Shown here one piece after another: positions 25,560-37,708 of a stretch of DNA of 64,000 nucleotides (position 1 is its first letter; every line of letters starts with the position of its first letter). The stretch covers positions 1 to 64,000 of the forward strand of contig CAXKVR010000043.1 of the NCBI GenBank assembly GCA_964058845.1, in the 5' to 3' direction. The notes under the pieces are model-generated. The model searched no databases. It was not told where the DNA came from and was given only the letters and a program-made list of their open reading frames with translations. The stretch comes from Carex sylvatica. Taxonomy: Eukaryota; Streptophyta; Magnoliopsida; Poales; Cyperaceae. Made by a program: the position numbers and the translations under genes.

Positions 25560-26820
25560 TAAAATTGTACTTGGAAATTAATGAATGTTTTTGGTTGTGG
25601 CTTTTGAGGAGATCTCCCAAGTCCCAAGGCCCAAGTGCACATTCATGGATGATTTGAAATATTTTGGGCCTTATTGGGCCTACTTTAGAAATAAATAATG
25701 TGTTAGTATGGCCACCGCATCTTCTGCATTAAGTCATTAACTCAAAATAGCATCTTTTAAGTTTAATGCATCTCGGCCGTCTGATCTCAATCGAATGGTC
25801 CATATCTATTGACGCATGTTCTGTTAATGCAGAGGATACAAATTCGAAAAAAATTGAGGTAAACATTTCTCACTAGCACCTCAGCAATGAGTACCTAGCC
25901 AGGAATTCATATGACTTGAGGTAACTAAAATTTTGAGTTTAGATTCGAATTGTTTGATCTGATTTGCCACGAATATTAAAATGACTCTGTACATTTCAAG
26001 CCGAGCTGGCTCTCTTATATATAGCTTGGTTTCACAATTTTCACAGCTTCAAATATCGTACTTATTATATGCTTTGCGGGCAGTGGCACTAGCATGAAAT
26101 CCTCCCAATTCGTTTTTTATATATTAATGAGGAGTCTAGCTTATAACATCAGTGTCATTTTAGTCTATATAACATCAACTTCAAAATCTATCGAATCGAC
26201 TTCAAACGGTAAATTCAAACTGTTCAAACCGATCTACTTCATTAGTTGTGCGTTTACATATAAAATTCACAACCTTTTGAATTTATTTGGTATCAAGTCA
26301 AGCGTTCAAATGTGTGAGTTTTTAAGTTAATTTTAATACATTTATTTTTTAATATTTTTACTGCTTGATTTGATAATAAAATAATTTAAAAATATAAAAA
26401 ATTTGCATATAAACACATCACTCATAAAGTAAATTAGTTTGAACGATTTGGATTAATCGTTTGAAGTCTATTAAATTAATTTTGAAGTTAGTATCATGTG
26501 ACACCGATGTCATAATTGAGAAGAGATATATTAATAACTATATTTATTGACAATCACGAAAAACAAAAGAATTGTTATTATGAAAATTGAAATTACATAT
26601 TTTTTAATAGATAGTTTGAGTATTTGGTGCAATATTGAAATTTGTTTGGTCTCTTATGAATGGTGATAATACTGAATCGTCGAGTTTTTGTATCCCTTAA
26701 TGGATAACTCTAACAATTTTAAAATTTTATCAAACTTGATGCACGATTAGCATAACCAATTAACCATAGGAGGAAAAAAAAAATATGATAACAATTACTT
26801 TAAGAACCATTTTATAACCA
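25560..26820. other. Intergenic, no gene seen
   Basis: No motif-bearing ORF. 26090-26330 has an open frame of 78 codons with no family features and no paralogue in the window; treated as chance. Confidence 0.5.
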
Positions 26821-26822
26821 AA

Positions 26823-26862
26823 GTTTTTCGTGGTGTAGTTGGTTATCACGTCAGTCTAGCAC
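26823..26862 (+). pseudogene. Truncated tRNA-Val remnant
   Basis: The 5' half of the tRNA-Val (acceptor, D-arm and the start of the anticodon arm, GTCAGTCTAGCACA) is present. It then jumps directly to the flank homologous to that of the 53980 gene. The anticodon loop has A changed to G and the whole T-arm half is deleted, so it cannot make a tRNA. Confidence 0.85.
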
Positions 26863-26864
26863 AA

Positions 26865-28260
26865 AGAAATTCTTTAATTATTTTGCTCGTGAAAGTACAA
26901 AGAAATAAATTTATGCAATAACTAACCCTTTTGTTATACAAAATAAAATGTAAATACTATGATCCGTATTTGCATATATGAAGGTTTAACATCCATCTTT
27001 TAATCGCAGTAATTAGTTTGTTTCTTTTTTCTTATTGCCATTCATCTTGTAGTAGAGTTCTCACTAGTAATGTTATTTTAGAGTGATATAATGCTATTTT
27101 AGTGTTCTTGACCGTTCAAAAATAATATTAATGTTCGATTATTAATTTTTTTTTATATAATCCTATTTTAGTGTTCTTGAGCATTCAAAAATAACATTAA
27201 TGTTAGTTTTGAATGCTAATTCCTATTTTTTTTTCTGAATTAATGTGCTGGTGTAATGTTTTCTTTCTTAAAAAGTATACTGGTGTAATGTTAAGTGACA
27301 CTTACTCGATACAACCAACCAAACATGAAAAATGTACTTTATTTTCATTTTAAGATTACTAACATCAGGTTTCAAAAAATATTTAATTGAAAAAAAAGCC
27401 CAATAAAGTCCAATACGGATCGACTAGGTAACTGAACTTCCATATGATTTTACTCAACTGTATTCCCACGTCTTCTTACTTCTAGATACTTCGGAACATT
27501 TGTAACTAAATCCTAAATTTTTTTTTTTTTATAAAAGGGCTGAGATAGACAAACAAATACAATAAATAGTAACTATATTTTAAAATAATTATATGAATAA
27601 TTTTTGAATAATCTCTTATGCTTTTGATTAAACAAAATACCGATCGTTGCATGTCTACTGTTAAACGAAAACTTAAATTAAAATTTTGAGGCACTAAACG
27701 ACATTTTTTTTTTAAATTCTAATGCTTCGGATTGGGCGAAATTCGGACCCGTCTCGTCCCCCCTTTTCGAAAAGTGGTCATACGCGTAAATCCGACTTTT
27801 TAGTCAAAATTATGACTGTTTAAAGTTTTTTCGAAAGCTGAACTTTGAAAATTCATAACTAACTGTAGAAAAATTCAAATAAATTGAAATTTATGTCAAT
27901 TCTGTGTATTTTTAAATGCTCTTCATGTTGGTATAATCACTTTTGCAGTTTGGTCCCTGTATCAGTCCAGACTTACTGATTTACCAGCAGAGGTCAAAGT
28001 TGATGTTTTTAGTGCATTGCATTATACTAGTGATCTTTGCTCAGTGCTTGGCTGCTAAGTTTGAATTTGGTACCATACTAGAGATCAGTCTAGGATGCTT
28101 TGTGTATGAACATAGATCTAATTTGAGATTTAAACATATTTTAGTAGCTCTAAACTACTGTTTTAGTATCAGAAATAAAGAGATGAAAATCAAAGCTCCA
28201 AGACATCATTTAATCAAAAATTTTTGAAATATCAACAAGCTGTTAGAGCTTGAAAATTTT
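26865..28260. repeat. Duplicated segment and LTR-like debris
   Basis: 26865-27420 is homologous to 54060-54700, sharing the ATTTTAGTGTTCTTGAGC and TGTAATGTTAAGTGACAC motifs; related pieces lie at 55640-55770, 59800-60070 and 62580-62700. 27720-28200 (starting TGCTTCGGATTGGGCGAAAT) resembles LTR sequence but has no confirmed ends. No gene. Confidence 0.55.
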
Positions 28261-29190
28261 TGAATCAAGGCCAAGTCCTTAATTAATGTTATCTTTAGAC
28301 TGTGATATCCAACTGACAAATCAAATCAAAATTATAAAGAGTTACTACATCCCACTTGTAAATATATCAAATGTTTTATTTTTTTAGCATACACCCTAAA
28401 CAAAAAAAACTAAAATTATTTAAATGAAAATATTAAGATCTCTAAAAAGAAAAATTGAGGATTGCCCAGCAGAGGGGCGGTCTGGTCCCTAGTGGATCGT
28501 TTCTGCCCCGGTCGGTCAGGTAGAATAGTGGACTGCCCATAGGACGGGCGGTTGGACAGTTTTGAAAAAAATATGAATTCGGAGGTAGGTTTGTAAAATT
28601 TTTTTTTTTTTTAGGGTTTTAATAAAAATGTCCGTACTTTTAGCTAGACTTCTACCATTAATTTTGCAATATAGCATAACAATCTTATTAGACGAAGATA
28701 AAGACTGGCCGGGTATATTTTTATTACGGGTCGGATTGTCTAGGTTGGATCTTTTTCAGAATGGGGTCATTATTCCATGCGGCTTTTATCTTTTATGTCC
28801 ATCAAATTGGGTCATTTTGGATTTGTTGTACATATGTTTTTGTGTTGGATTCTGGTTTTGTTTTCTGTTTTATTTGGACATTTGTTTATTAGTAAACATC
28901 TGAAAAAGTTCAGCAAAGCTAGTTCTGTACTTCTGTGTTTACATTTCTTGATTATGGTTTGTTTTTGTTTCTTAATTCTTTGTTTTCTTGGGTTCTGTTG
29001 TTATGTGATGACTGAGATGAGTTATTTTGGAATATGTTCGTTAAATTGATAATATCCAGAGAATAGATTTGTGAGGGTTCAAGTTTCTTGAATCTTGTTT
29101 TCTTGTTTCTTAAATTTGAACTGTGGAATGGGCTTTAGCAGAACTGTCTGGCCTTCTGCTGGTAACAATGAACTAAAATGCAGTTTCATT
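28260..29190. repeat. Degraded arm of the GC-rich element, then duplicated spacer
   Basis: 28260-28640 matches 25140-25560. 28700-28880 matches 60130-60270 and 28930-29170 matches 62240-62560. The second pair joins spacer DNA near B' to spacer DNA near copy C, as expected if whole gene-plus-spacer units were duplicated. Hydrophobic ORFs at 28628-29049 are not supported. Confidence 0.6.
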
Positions 29191-29194
29191 TCTA

Positions 29195-29903
29195 CATATG
29201 CAATTGACCTGCGTATATACCGGATACAACGATACAAATCAACCTTACTGAAAATTTTAAGCTATATATACTGAAAAATATATATGCCATCTTCAGAAAT
29301 GGTCAACACACTATATTCTAATTATATTTTCTTAGGAGGTAGATATTAATTAACAGAAAGTAAGTTCTACAAGTTTCAGATGTGTGCTGTAGCCTGTACC
29401 AACTATATTGCTGGCCAATTCAAACTGTGCACAAAAACAGTTTTTACCTATGTAAATTTCATTTATACTGACTCTTATCATTCCTTTAAAAGAAAACAAA
29501 GTAAAAAACTTAAAAAGCAAAAAAATTTGCAGTGCCAGTAGCTAGGCCATACTTGGAGCCACCACCCAATTTGTCATGGTCTAAACGAGCAAGCATAAAT
29601 TATGGCCTCAAGGGCTCTGGTATGGTGGTATCTAGCCATCCCGGTCTCATCCCGGTCTGGCAAATGATTTTCTCACCTCGGGACAATGATGACGGTAAAC
29701 GGTGTCCTTCTGAAATGATAGGGGAAAATAATTTTGGGCAGAGGAAGTGAAAACTTTGCATGATTGAAGTTACTTGTTTTGTCATAAATATTGGTTTGGT
29801 TTAAGTTAATTTTTTGGTCATGTAGTGCTCCATAGATGGTACATCGAACGGTAGTAGGTCGCATGTAAGGAAAGCTGAGGGAAGCATTACACAAGCGCTC
29901 CAT
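29195..29903 (-). pseudogene. B': truncated duplicate of copy B exon 1 and intron 1
   Basis: Minus-strand exon 1 homologue at 29536-29903 begins MERLCNASLSFPYM and closely follows copy B. It carries small insertions relative to B: about 9 bp near 29830, 3 bp near 29689, and frame-breaking ones near 29730 and 29564. The reading frame is therefore lost before the first membrane helix is complete. The donor site is GC instead of GT. The intron (29209-29535, 327 bp) matches the distal part of copy B intron 1 and ends at the same exon-2 acceptor (CAATTGACCTGCG on plus, 29201-29213). Homology then stops about 8 bases into exon 2; no exons 3-8 are found. Upstream similarity to copy B's leader runs to about 29970. 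This is a partial duplication, not a processed copy, because the intron is retained. Confidence 0.88.
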
Positions 29904-29974
29904 AGATGAATGTAGGGAAAGTGGTGAGGGGTGGGAGAGAGAGAGAGCACGCTTAGTGACGGGTATATGTTTTT

Positions 29975-30600
29975 GAGATAACTTTGAATTGAAATTTGAA
30001 AGGGCAAATATTAACTATTATGAACGTATGACTTATGTAAGGTCAAAAATTCTGTCAATTTGAAAGACAAAAAATTCTATCAATTATCTCTTAGCCGAAA
30101 TTTGTTCTTTTCTCTCACATTCTCTTCCATTTTCTCTCATGTGTTGAGATTTATAAATCTTCTAAGAATTTTTTAGAAATTAACAAGAGGGTTAAACTAT
30201 GATTAAGATTTTATTTGTTAATTTCTTACTAGCTTTAAAGATACAAGTATTTCTTTAATCTTTCGGTAGATACCTAAGAAAGCTCGTTATTTGAAGGGCT
30301 AAAGTACAACCACTGTTGAAAGGAGAAAGAGAATAAGAAGTTGCTAAGCGAGACAATATTTTTTTATTTAATTTGGAGATAAAATTTAACGTATTATGTT
30401 ATTCTCTTCTTGATTAGACTAATTAAGATTATTTCTTGCACTTACAATAACTAAATTGTTTATTTTGAGACAAATGAAAATTTTATTTTATTCCTTGTTA
30501 TCTAAGTGTCAAAACTTTTAGTACTTACCCCACAATAGTAACACAAGTTACGATTTTTTCTCACAACTCATGCAAAAATTACATCAAACAACATAAATAG
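29975..30600. other. Intergenic, LTR-like sequence, no gene
   Basis: 30080-30420 shares a loose layout with 42200-42420 (TCTCATGTGTTGAG, then GATTAAG..., then GGTAGATACCT/GGTGGATACTTG), suggesting two fragments of one LTR family. No coding sequence seen. Confidence 0.4.
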
Positions 30601-30951
30601 ACAAACTCATTGCTGAAAACACTGTTCACGGATCCTGTAGCATCTCCTCTCCGGAACTGGCCGCCTCCCGTCCTTGAGCCCCTTGTTCGAACTGGACACC
30701 TTGGCGGAGCGACTTCTGTGTTTTTTTTTCTTTTCTATGTAAGATCGGACAACGGACAGAGAGAAAGAGGAGCGGGTGGCTGTAAAGCTTTGATACCAAA
30801 TTGTAATTCAAAATCTAATTTCATTTATTCCCAAATTGAGATATATAGTGAGTACATATTATATAGAGAACTCTAACTATTCTCTAATTATTCTTTTACT
30901 AAAACAACTTTGATACAATATCAATTCTCGATACAATATCAATTCTCAACA
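30600..30951 (-). mobile_element. Copia-like LTR and primer-binding site next to copy B
   Basis: On the minus strand 30951-30802 is a 150-bp TG...CA LTR (TGTTGAGAATTG...TTACA) with a twice-repeated ATATTGTATC unit. Three bases later TGGTATCAAAGC (30787-30798) is a one-mismatch tRNA-iMet primer-binding site. It is followed by a CT-rich leader-like stretch to about 30600. No pol or second LTR is found, so the element is truncated. The LTR starts 62 bp beyond copy B's stop codon, inside its expected 3' UTR. Confidence 0.75.
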
Positions 30952-31012
30952 AAATGCAATCAGCATCATCTAATATCGTCTGTATGAACTCTATATGCTC
31001 CATGGATGCTTC

Positions 31013-34000
31013 TCAAGGTGCAAGACGACCAAGGAGTATTCCGATGAAGACTATCGCTCCGAACCATGTATTGGAAACAAATCTACAAATTTATGAAGGA
31101 AGATGTAAGCTTACTGAAACCCTTCATATGCATATTTCTTCAAGAAATAAAGTAATTTCCCAACACTGGTATATTTATTTTCCCTACGCTTAAACTCTTA
31201 AGCATTGCTGCAAGATAATTTTGCTCCAATGCATCTTGCTTGCGCTAGTGCACATGTGTCCATCATAATTATAATCAATATACTCTTATTGTTAACAAGT
31301 TGTGCTAGACCTAATGTTTAGCTGGTTACTATTGGTCCCTGATCTCATACTAAGCATTATAGGCTCAATCCACAACTAAGATTTACTTGCCTAAGTTGAG
31401 CCCTTTTTAGATAAGCGATAATTGTTATTGTTAAATTAAATTTACTTTTCACAACGGAAATTTTTTTTTTGAAAATCACCAAGCAGAAGTTACCAGAGTG
31501 AACTAAGAAGCAATTCATTTAATGTTGAAAAAAGTTACTTTTTGTTGCAGTCAGAAGGATCCGACAAGTCGACCGTCAAAACCTGCCACAACAGTTGGCC
31601 AGCCGCAACGATCATAGATGCAAAATAAGGCCAACCTTAATTACAAAAGGAATCAACCAGGATGTTAGTTAACATTTTTGAATAATTAAAAGAAATACTT
31701 GGGTTCAGAACAGATTAAAGAAAATGGGTTACCATCAGTTGGTTCATGTCAGTACTGTTCAAATGCATATGTATGTATTTTTTTTTTTGTTTTTTTTTTT
31801 TTGAGAAAAGGCAAAAGCCCGTTTCATATACAAAACATGATAATTACACAGCATTTGTTATGTATGTAGTTTAAAGCAGAAATTTTTTTGCTTTTATCTT
31901 TTGCAGGAAGGTGAACTGAACTAGTCAAATTCCAACAATTTTTTTATTTGGTGTGCTTGCACCTAGAAGTTGCCTAGAAGATACAAATTTAAGATCAAGC
32001 ACAGAATCTTACCGAGGCCACCATTATACCCCCCAAGTAAGAAACAACCAATACTGATGGCCGAAAAACCCAAATTCCAGTACAGTGTTGAATCTCCAAA
32101 TAGCAATGCAGTTGATTTAACACCCGCTTTGGCATCATCTACTTTGTCCTAAAAAATAATAATTGAGCACAATAAAACATTAACTGGCGAAGTAAATAAC
32201 AAAATTTGTATGCTCATGAAACTAAAGTTTGAAACCTTCTTCTGTGGATAAAATTACCAAAATTGCTGAATACCGAACTCAGCAAAGAACCATTTATCTA
32301 TTTTTGAATTCTTTCCACATCTAGACCTTAACTATACAAGACAGTTTGTTGGTTTATTCATCCTACAAGCACATGGCTTGTGCTTAATACACTTTTCTGT
32401 CCCTTTGTCACCTCTTTTCTCTAGTACTGATCCTGTTCTGTTGAAACACCGAAAATCAATTACATAAGAAAAATATTCATTGCAAAAAATAATGGTACCT
32501 GATGGGCATATATGGTATCATATGCAAGTGTCCAGAGTGCACTACCGATGAATATCGGCAGTATAGTGCCAAGATCAGCAAAATTTCCTCTGACAGCAGC
32601 CCATCCAACAAGTGCGCTCCAATTTATTGCTACACTGAGAACAGCTTGTGGCTGCATTGTTAATAAAATTGATTTACAAACAGAGTGATGTGAAGTTGAA
32701 TAGTCTATTTGAATAATTGGAAAAAAAAAATGTCTATTTGAAAATTGAGGTAAAAACGAGCTGTTAGTGTTGTATTGATTTTTCCAAGAGATCGGTATTG
32801 AATGCCCAGTGTAACTATGTGAGAGTTAAGTAAATTTTGACTTTGGGTGCTGATGATTATGTGAACAGAACTTTTAGGTTGTCAGTGAAAAACAGAGGTC
32901 AATTGTATGATGTACATTTTTTTTGTTTTTCTTTTTTAATTCCATAAGCAAATTGTAAGAGTTGCTAACATACCCAATAAATCACTCTCTTCATAAGAGG
33001 ATAGAGAAACCAAAGAAGATGTTGTGCAGCAGCAAGTCCGATGCTGTCAGTGTTTCAATTAAAAAATACATAAATTAATACATGTCTCCAAAGAAATTAA
33101 AGGCCATTAGTTTATAGCTCATCTCATACCAAAATAAATATATTTAAATAACGACGGTTTAAATTATAAAAAAAATATATAAAATTAAATCTATCGTGGG
33201 ATTTGAAAAATAACAGTTCTTATTGAAATTTTAATATTGACCAATTGGTTACCAAATTGAATCAAAATTGATATGTAATCTATTTTAACTATGAAAATAA
33301 TCACATCAATACGGAAATAGAGTTTTTCAGATTTCGAATAGTTTTATAATATTAATACATATGTGTATTCCTTTATGCTATCCTGTTTGTTAATTCTGGT
33401 ACTGACTCGTCAGCCAGCAAAGGTTCTGGTCAACAAAAATTCTTTCATTACACATCCTAAGAAATAGTTAGTTGTTTTCTCATACCAAACCTACTAGGAT
33501 TGGAAATTTTCCTTTTAATAAACAACTAGAATCAAACAAAATAAGTGCAAAATATAATCGTTCTGCACAGTCATAACTCCACTAGTAACAACCCACAATA
33601 AAAAATAGGTATGTATATACAGTACACACAATAAATCAACTTTGACCTGAAGGAATAGACCTAGAAATAAGTACCACATTTAACTTGGAAAGAATTGAAA
33701 AAGAACTTGTAATTCCTTGTACCATAGCTTGTTTAGTGCAAGAAGAAGTGGTGTCATGAGCAGAAGCTGAAACCCCCAAAAGCTCCAGCCTTGCGAAGGT
33801 GTCAACTCATCCGAGGCCAGCGGTCTCGTCTTGCTGCGCGCTACCTAAAATTCACAATATAATCTATTGTACTAAAGCCATTGTTCTTAATTTAATTACT
33901 TCAGAGACAAAATTAACGACAGCTTATTAATTAACGTTAACCTGTTTGTCAAATTTTATGTCATGAAGATCATTTAAGGTGCAACAAGAAGTATGCATCA

Positions 34001-36650
34001 GGAGAGATATCGCCCCTAGAAGTATCATCAATCTTACATCAGGAAGTGCTCCAGGTTTTGTAGCTAATGCAATTGACCTGCGTATATAATGGATACAACC
34101 AATATGCTGATAAGCATAAATTATATACACATTTGATATAGTTTTTATTATAAAATAACACTTAATATCTTGTATTTTGAATATAAAGTGAATAGAATAC
34201 ACCTAGAATCAAGTTACTGCGGTTGTTTGACTTTAATATGCAGGAAAAGATGAAAACTGAAGAAAATACCCCTCAGTGCGGACGCACTCATATTCAGTGC
34301 GGGTCAGCCACTCGCACTCAGCACTTAGACAGATTTTCAGCATCTCAGCATAGCACAGAAAAAGTCCGAGTATAATGTGTTCGCATTCATCGGCCAGTGC
34401 GGGTCATCCATCCGCACTCGATACTTAGCCGATTTCAGAAACTTCAGAACAGCACAGAAAATTCACCAGTGCGGGTCAGTCACCGCACTCACACTCAGTG
34501 CGGACGCACTCAGAGAATTACACAGGATTTTCTTCTAAGTTAAATATGGAAAGTTGAACCAGTGCGGGTCAGCCACCCTCACTCACCATTAGTGCGGACG
34601 CACTAAACCCGCAAATAGCCAGAATTACACGTTTTCAACACGGTTTCTATTTTTAGCGAGCTAGGGACGCGTTTTAACAGCTAAATTTCGACACAACAGT
34701 CCAGAAAAACAAGGCAATGATAGCACCCACTAACTCCACATTCTAGCCTCTAAATTGGACATAGTATTTTTCTATATATATATAAGGGGGGTTCATTTTT
34801 CATTCAAAGGATTCATTCTCATCTCTTTTCACACCTTGTTGCATGTCAATTTTTATAAAATACAGTGATAAATATGCAGCAATTCTCGAAGTTTCGAAAG
34901 CTTTTCTAGGATGGAGAAGAAGGTCCAAGTAATATTTCAACAAGATTGAGGTTCTTGATTTGAAAAATGGTGTAATCATTTATTTATTTTATTTCTACTT
35001 ATTTTTGTCAACTTTTATAATGGATCTCTCCAAAAGGGAGTAAATCTCTCTCTAGGGGTTTAGGTCAATGCATGAGCTTGTTTAATTCTATTTATTCGGT
35101 TTTATTATTTTTATTATGATTGTTTGATTTGATATTAATTTATGTGATTTATTCTTTATGAATTTCATTAGTACTTGAATTATAGTTCACCTGGCGAAGG
35201 TTTAGTAAATTGAAGTAGCTTGAAATCATGTTATATCATGCCTTTTTGCTTTAGTTTATTAAATTCTAGCATTGGTCAAGGTAAGGAGAGTACTAATTGG
35301 ACTCATAGACATATACCTTAGGATTTAGTTTATCTTAGGACTAATTTGATATCTAAATCAAATTTTCAGAAATTAAGGTTAGGATTTGGTGAAGTATTAA
35401 ATTGAAGTCAAAACTTAATTGGGGCACCTTAGAACAAAAATTGATATATATTTTGAAGCATGTGACTTAAATATCCCTCTAGGTAGTGATAGCCCTAGAA
35501 TTTGAGAAACATTAATCAATCCATTCAAAGTATTTGTACCAATATTTGTTTCAAAGGCTAACACAAGTTAGAAACCTCGTCATAATCAAACATGAATTTA
35601 AATATTACCGAATAGATAAAATTATTAAGGAATGTAGATCGAATACCTCTGGATCTTCTCAACTTGAAAGCAAACCAATTTTTCTTTTCTTTATTATATT
35701 TACTTTAACTGTTTAAAACTCCTCTCTTCGAGTATTGAACCCAAATTTAGAATTTGTTAGAACAACCCCCCCCCCCCCCTTCCAATTTTACTTTACTTTA
35801 TCTTATTTTCTGAAATAAATTGACAAAGTCTAAGCTAAGTATATACCATACTCTCTGTGGTTCGACACCCTAAGTACTACATTGATAGATTGTGCGCTTG
35901 CAACAAACATTTGTTTGAATATTAAAGATAATAAATTTAAAGACAAAAAAAATATAGATCAAACACAATTTCATATCTCCAAAATACTCATCATATGAAA
36001 ATCAACCTTACCGAAAATTTTAAGCTATATATACTGAAAAATATATACGCCATCTTCAGAAATGGTCAACACACTATATTCTAATTATATTTTCTTAGGA
36101 GGTAGATATTAATTATCAGAAAGTAAGTTCTACAAGTTTCAGATGTGTGTTGTAGCCTGTACCAACTATATTGCTGGCCAATTCAAACTGTGCACAAAAA
36201 CAGTTTTTACCTATGTAAATTTCATTTATACTGACTCTTATCATTCCTTTAAAAGAAAACAAAGTAAAAAACTTAAAAGCAAAAAAATTTGCAGTACCAG
36301 TAGCTAGGCCATACTTGGAGCCACCACCCAATGTCATGGTCTAAACGAGCAAGCATAAAATATGGCCTCAAGGGCTCTGGTATGGTGGTATCTAGCCATG
36401 CCGGTCTCATTCCGGTCTGGCAAATGATTTTCTCACGTCGGGACAATGGCGGTAAACGGTGTCCTTCTGAAATGATAGGGGAAAATTTTGTGGGCAGAGG
36501 AAGTGAAAACTTTGCATGATTGAAGTTACTTGCTTTGTCATAAACATTGGTATGGTTAAAGTTAAATTTTTGGTCATGTAGTGCGGTACATCGAACGGTA
36601 GTAGGTCGCATGTAAGGAAAGCTGAGGGAGGCAGCACACAAGCGCTCCAT
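31013..36650 (-). CDS. UbiA-type aromatic prenyltransferase, copy B (8 exons, complete)
   Basis: Minus-strand exons: 36298-36650, 33942-34077, 33723-33844, 32974-33043, 32499-32651, 32013-32148, 31539-31635, 31013-31082; all GT-AG, joined frame 378 codons. Exons 2-8 have exactly the lengths and phases of copy A, and exon 1 is 30 nt longer. Asp motif 1 is NDLHDIKFD (153-161) then VARSKTRPLAS. Motif 2 is YDTIYAHQ followed by [18 protein letters not shown]. The conserved split Cys (204) at the exon 3/4 junction is shared with copy A. The usual RxDKPIG reads RLDHDIG (102-108). The N-terminus (MERLCAASLSF...) is poor in acid residues at first and could be a transit peptide. The role should be prenyl transfer to an aromatic acceptor in a membrane. 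Intron 1 is 2220 bp and filled with LTR-type debris, but no coding lesion is seen. A copia-like LTR begins 62 bp past the stop codon. Likely functional, substrate unknown. Confidence 0.9.
34265..34700. mobile_element. Fragment of the AGTGCGG-hairpin LTR inside copy B intron 1
   Basis: The same hairpin modules as in the solo LTR at 11955-12345, followed by a CAACACGGTTTC segment matching the solo LTR's CGACGCGGTTTCG at about 12360. It sits within intron 1 of copy B and helps explain that intron's length. Confidence 0.7.
34770..35911 (+). mobile_element. LTR-like segment inside copy B intron 1
   Basis: TATA-like TATATATATAAGG at 34774-34786 is followed by a leader-like stretch. The segment ends with GGTTCGACACCC...GATTGTGCGCTTGCAAC (35861-35911), which recurs in variant form at 41268-41310. 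This looks like an LTR or LTR-proximal piece of a gypsy-type element. A C14-type homopolymer lies at 35766-35779. Boundaries and lineage uncertain. Confidence 0.5.
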
Positions 36651-36708
36651 AGATGAATATAGGGAAAGTGGTGATCAAGGGTGGAAGAGAGATAGAGCTT
36701 AGTGATGG

Positions 36709-36718
36709 GTATATATAG
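36709..36718 (-). promoter_or_regulatory. Putative TATA box of copy B
   Basis: Minus strand reads CTATATATAC about 60 bp upstream of the copy B ATG, giving a short predicted 5' UTR. In the duplicate B' the matching region (about 29960-29975) is changed so that the TATATATA run is lost, consistent with B' being non-functional. Confidence 0.5.
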
Positions 36719-36864
36719 TAGTTGATGTGTATGTGTGTGCTTAGCAATGGGTTTATGTTATAGCTGATGAGGAATATTTATAGACAGCTAATTAGGTACT
36801 GAAGATATGACAAAGTACATATTAACTTTAGAAAGGTAAATTGTACATTGTTGGTTTGAAGATA

Positions 36865-37160
36865 ATTAACGGATCCAGCCCGTTTTGCATTTACCATCGG
36901 CAAGAAAATCAAACCGTTGGTATTGATGCCTTTTGCCATCGGTATTATTGAACAACCGTTGGCTTTTGACTTTGATTGCTATCGGTAGAAGGAAATAAAC
37001 CGATGGTAATTTGGTTTCCAATTGAAGTTGCTGCATATGGTTATTGCTATCGGAGATCAAGTCAAAAACCGATGGTGCTTGCATAACCATGGTTTTAATT
37101 AAAGCTGCTGAATGATATTGCTTTTTATATCGGCCAATTAAGAAAACCGTTGGTAATTCA
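36865..37160. repeat. Cluster of ACCGATGGTAA / TTACCATCGG motifs
   Basis: Eight or so alternating direct and inverted copies of an ACCGWTGG(T/C)A motif spaced about 25-45 nt, resembling the subterminal region of a CACTA transposon different from that at 14745. No terminal CACTA identified. Lies just upstream of copy B's promoter. Confidence 0.55.
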
Positions 37161-37216
37161 TTTGAGTTTAATTAAACGGGGTCTGCGCTACTTCTGTGTG
37201 TTGAGCCCATTTCGTA

Positions 37217-37661
37217 CCGAAATTTTTATTAATAGGAAATTAATTAAATAAATATCCATAATGAAGAATGAATATGAGTGTTTTCAAGATATAGAAAAAA
37301 CGTGATAATTTATAACGTTTTTTAGACGTTATAGACTATTACGGTCAGAATTAGTGATATTAATCACCACACTTATTAATTAACTAAAAAAATTTTAAAA
37401 AAAATTCCTGGCCGTGATTAATAATCACGTCCAGGTCCACAATTTTTTTTAGTTAGTTAATAAGTTCATAATTAATTTATTCCTAATTGATAGTCTATAA
37501 TGTCTTTTTTTTTTATAACTTGACTGATACAGTCAAGGATGATAGTCTATAATGCCCATAGGACATTATAAACTATCACTTTTCCTGTATCTTGAAAAAA
37601 CTCATATTCGTTCTCCATTACGAATATTATTTAATTAATTTCCTATTATTAAAAATTTCAG
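37217..37661. mobile_element. 445-bp Mutator-like MITE, TSD CCATTTCGTA
   Basis: Inverted ends CCGAAATTTTTATTAATAGG and CTGAAATTTTTAATAATAGG with imperfect arms about 200 bp long. A 10-bp direct repeat CCATTTCGTA flanks both sides (37207-37216, 37662-37671). No coding capacity; unrelated to the common foldback family in sequence. Confidence 0.85.
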
Positions 37662-37708
37662 CCATTTCGTAAGTTGTTTTGAGGAGCTCTCTGTCTGTCT
37701 GTCTCTCT

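Noticed and set aside
28628..29049. Hydrophobic ORFs as membrane proteins
   Set aside because: Phe/Leu/Cys richness comes from T-rich sequence; the same DNA recurs at 60130-60270 and 62240-62560 without an open frame.
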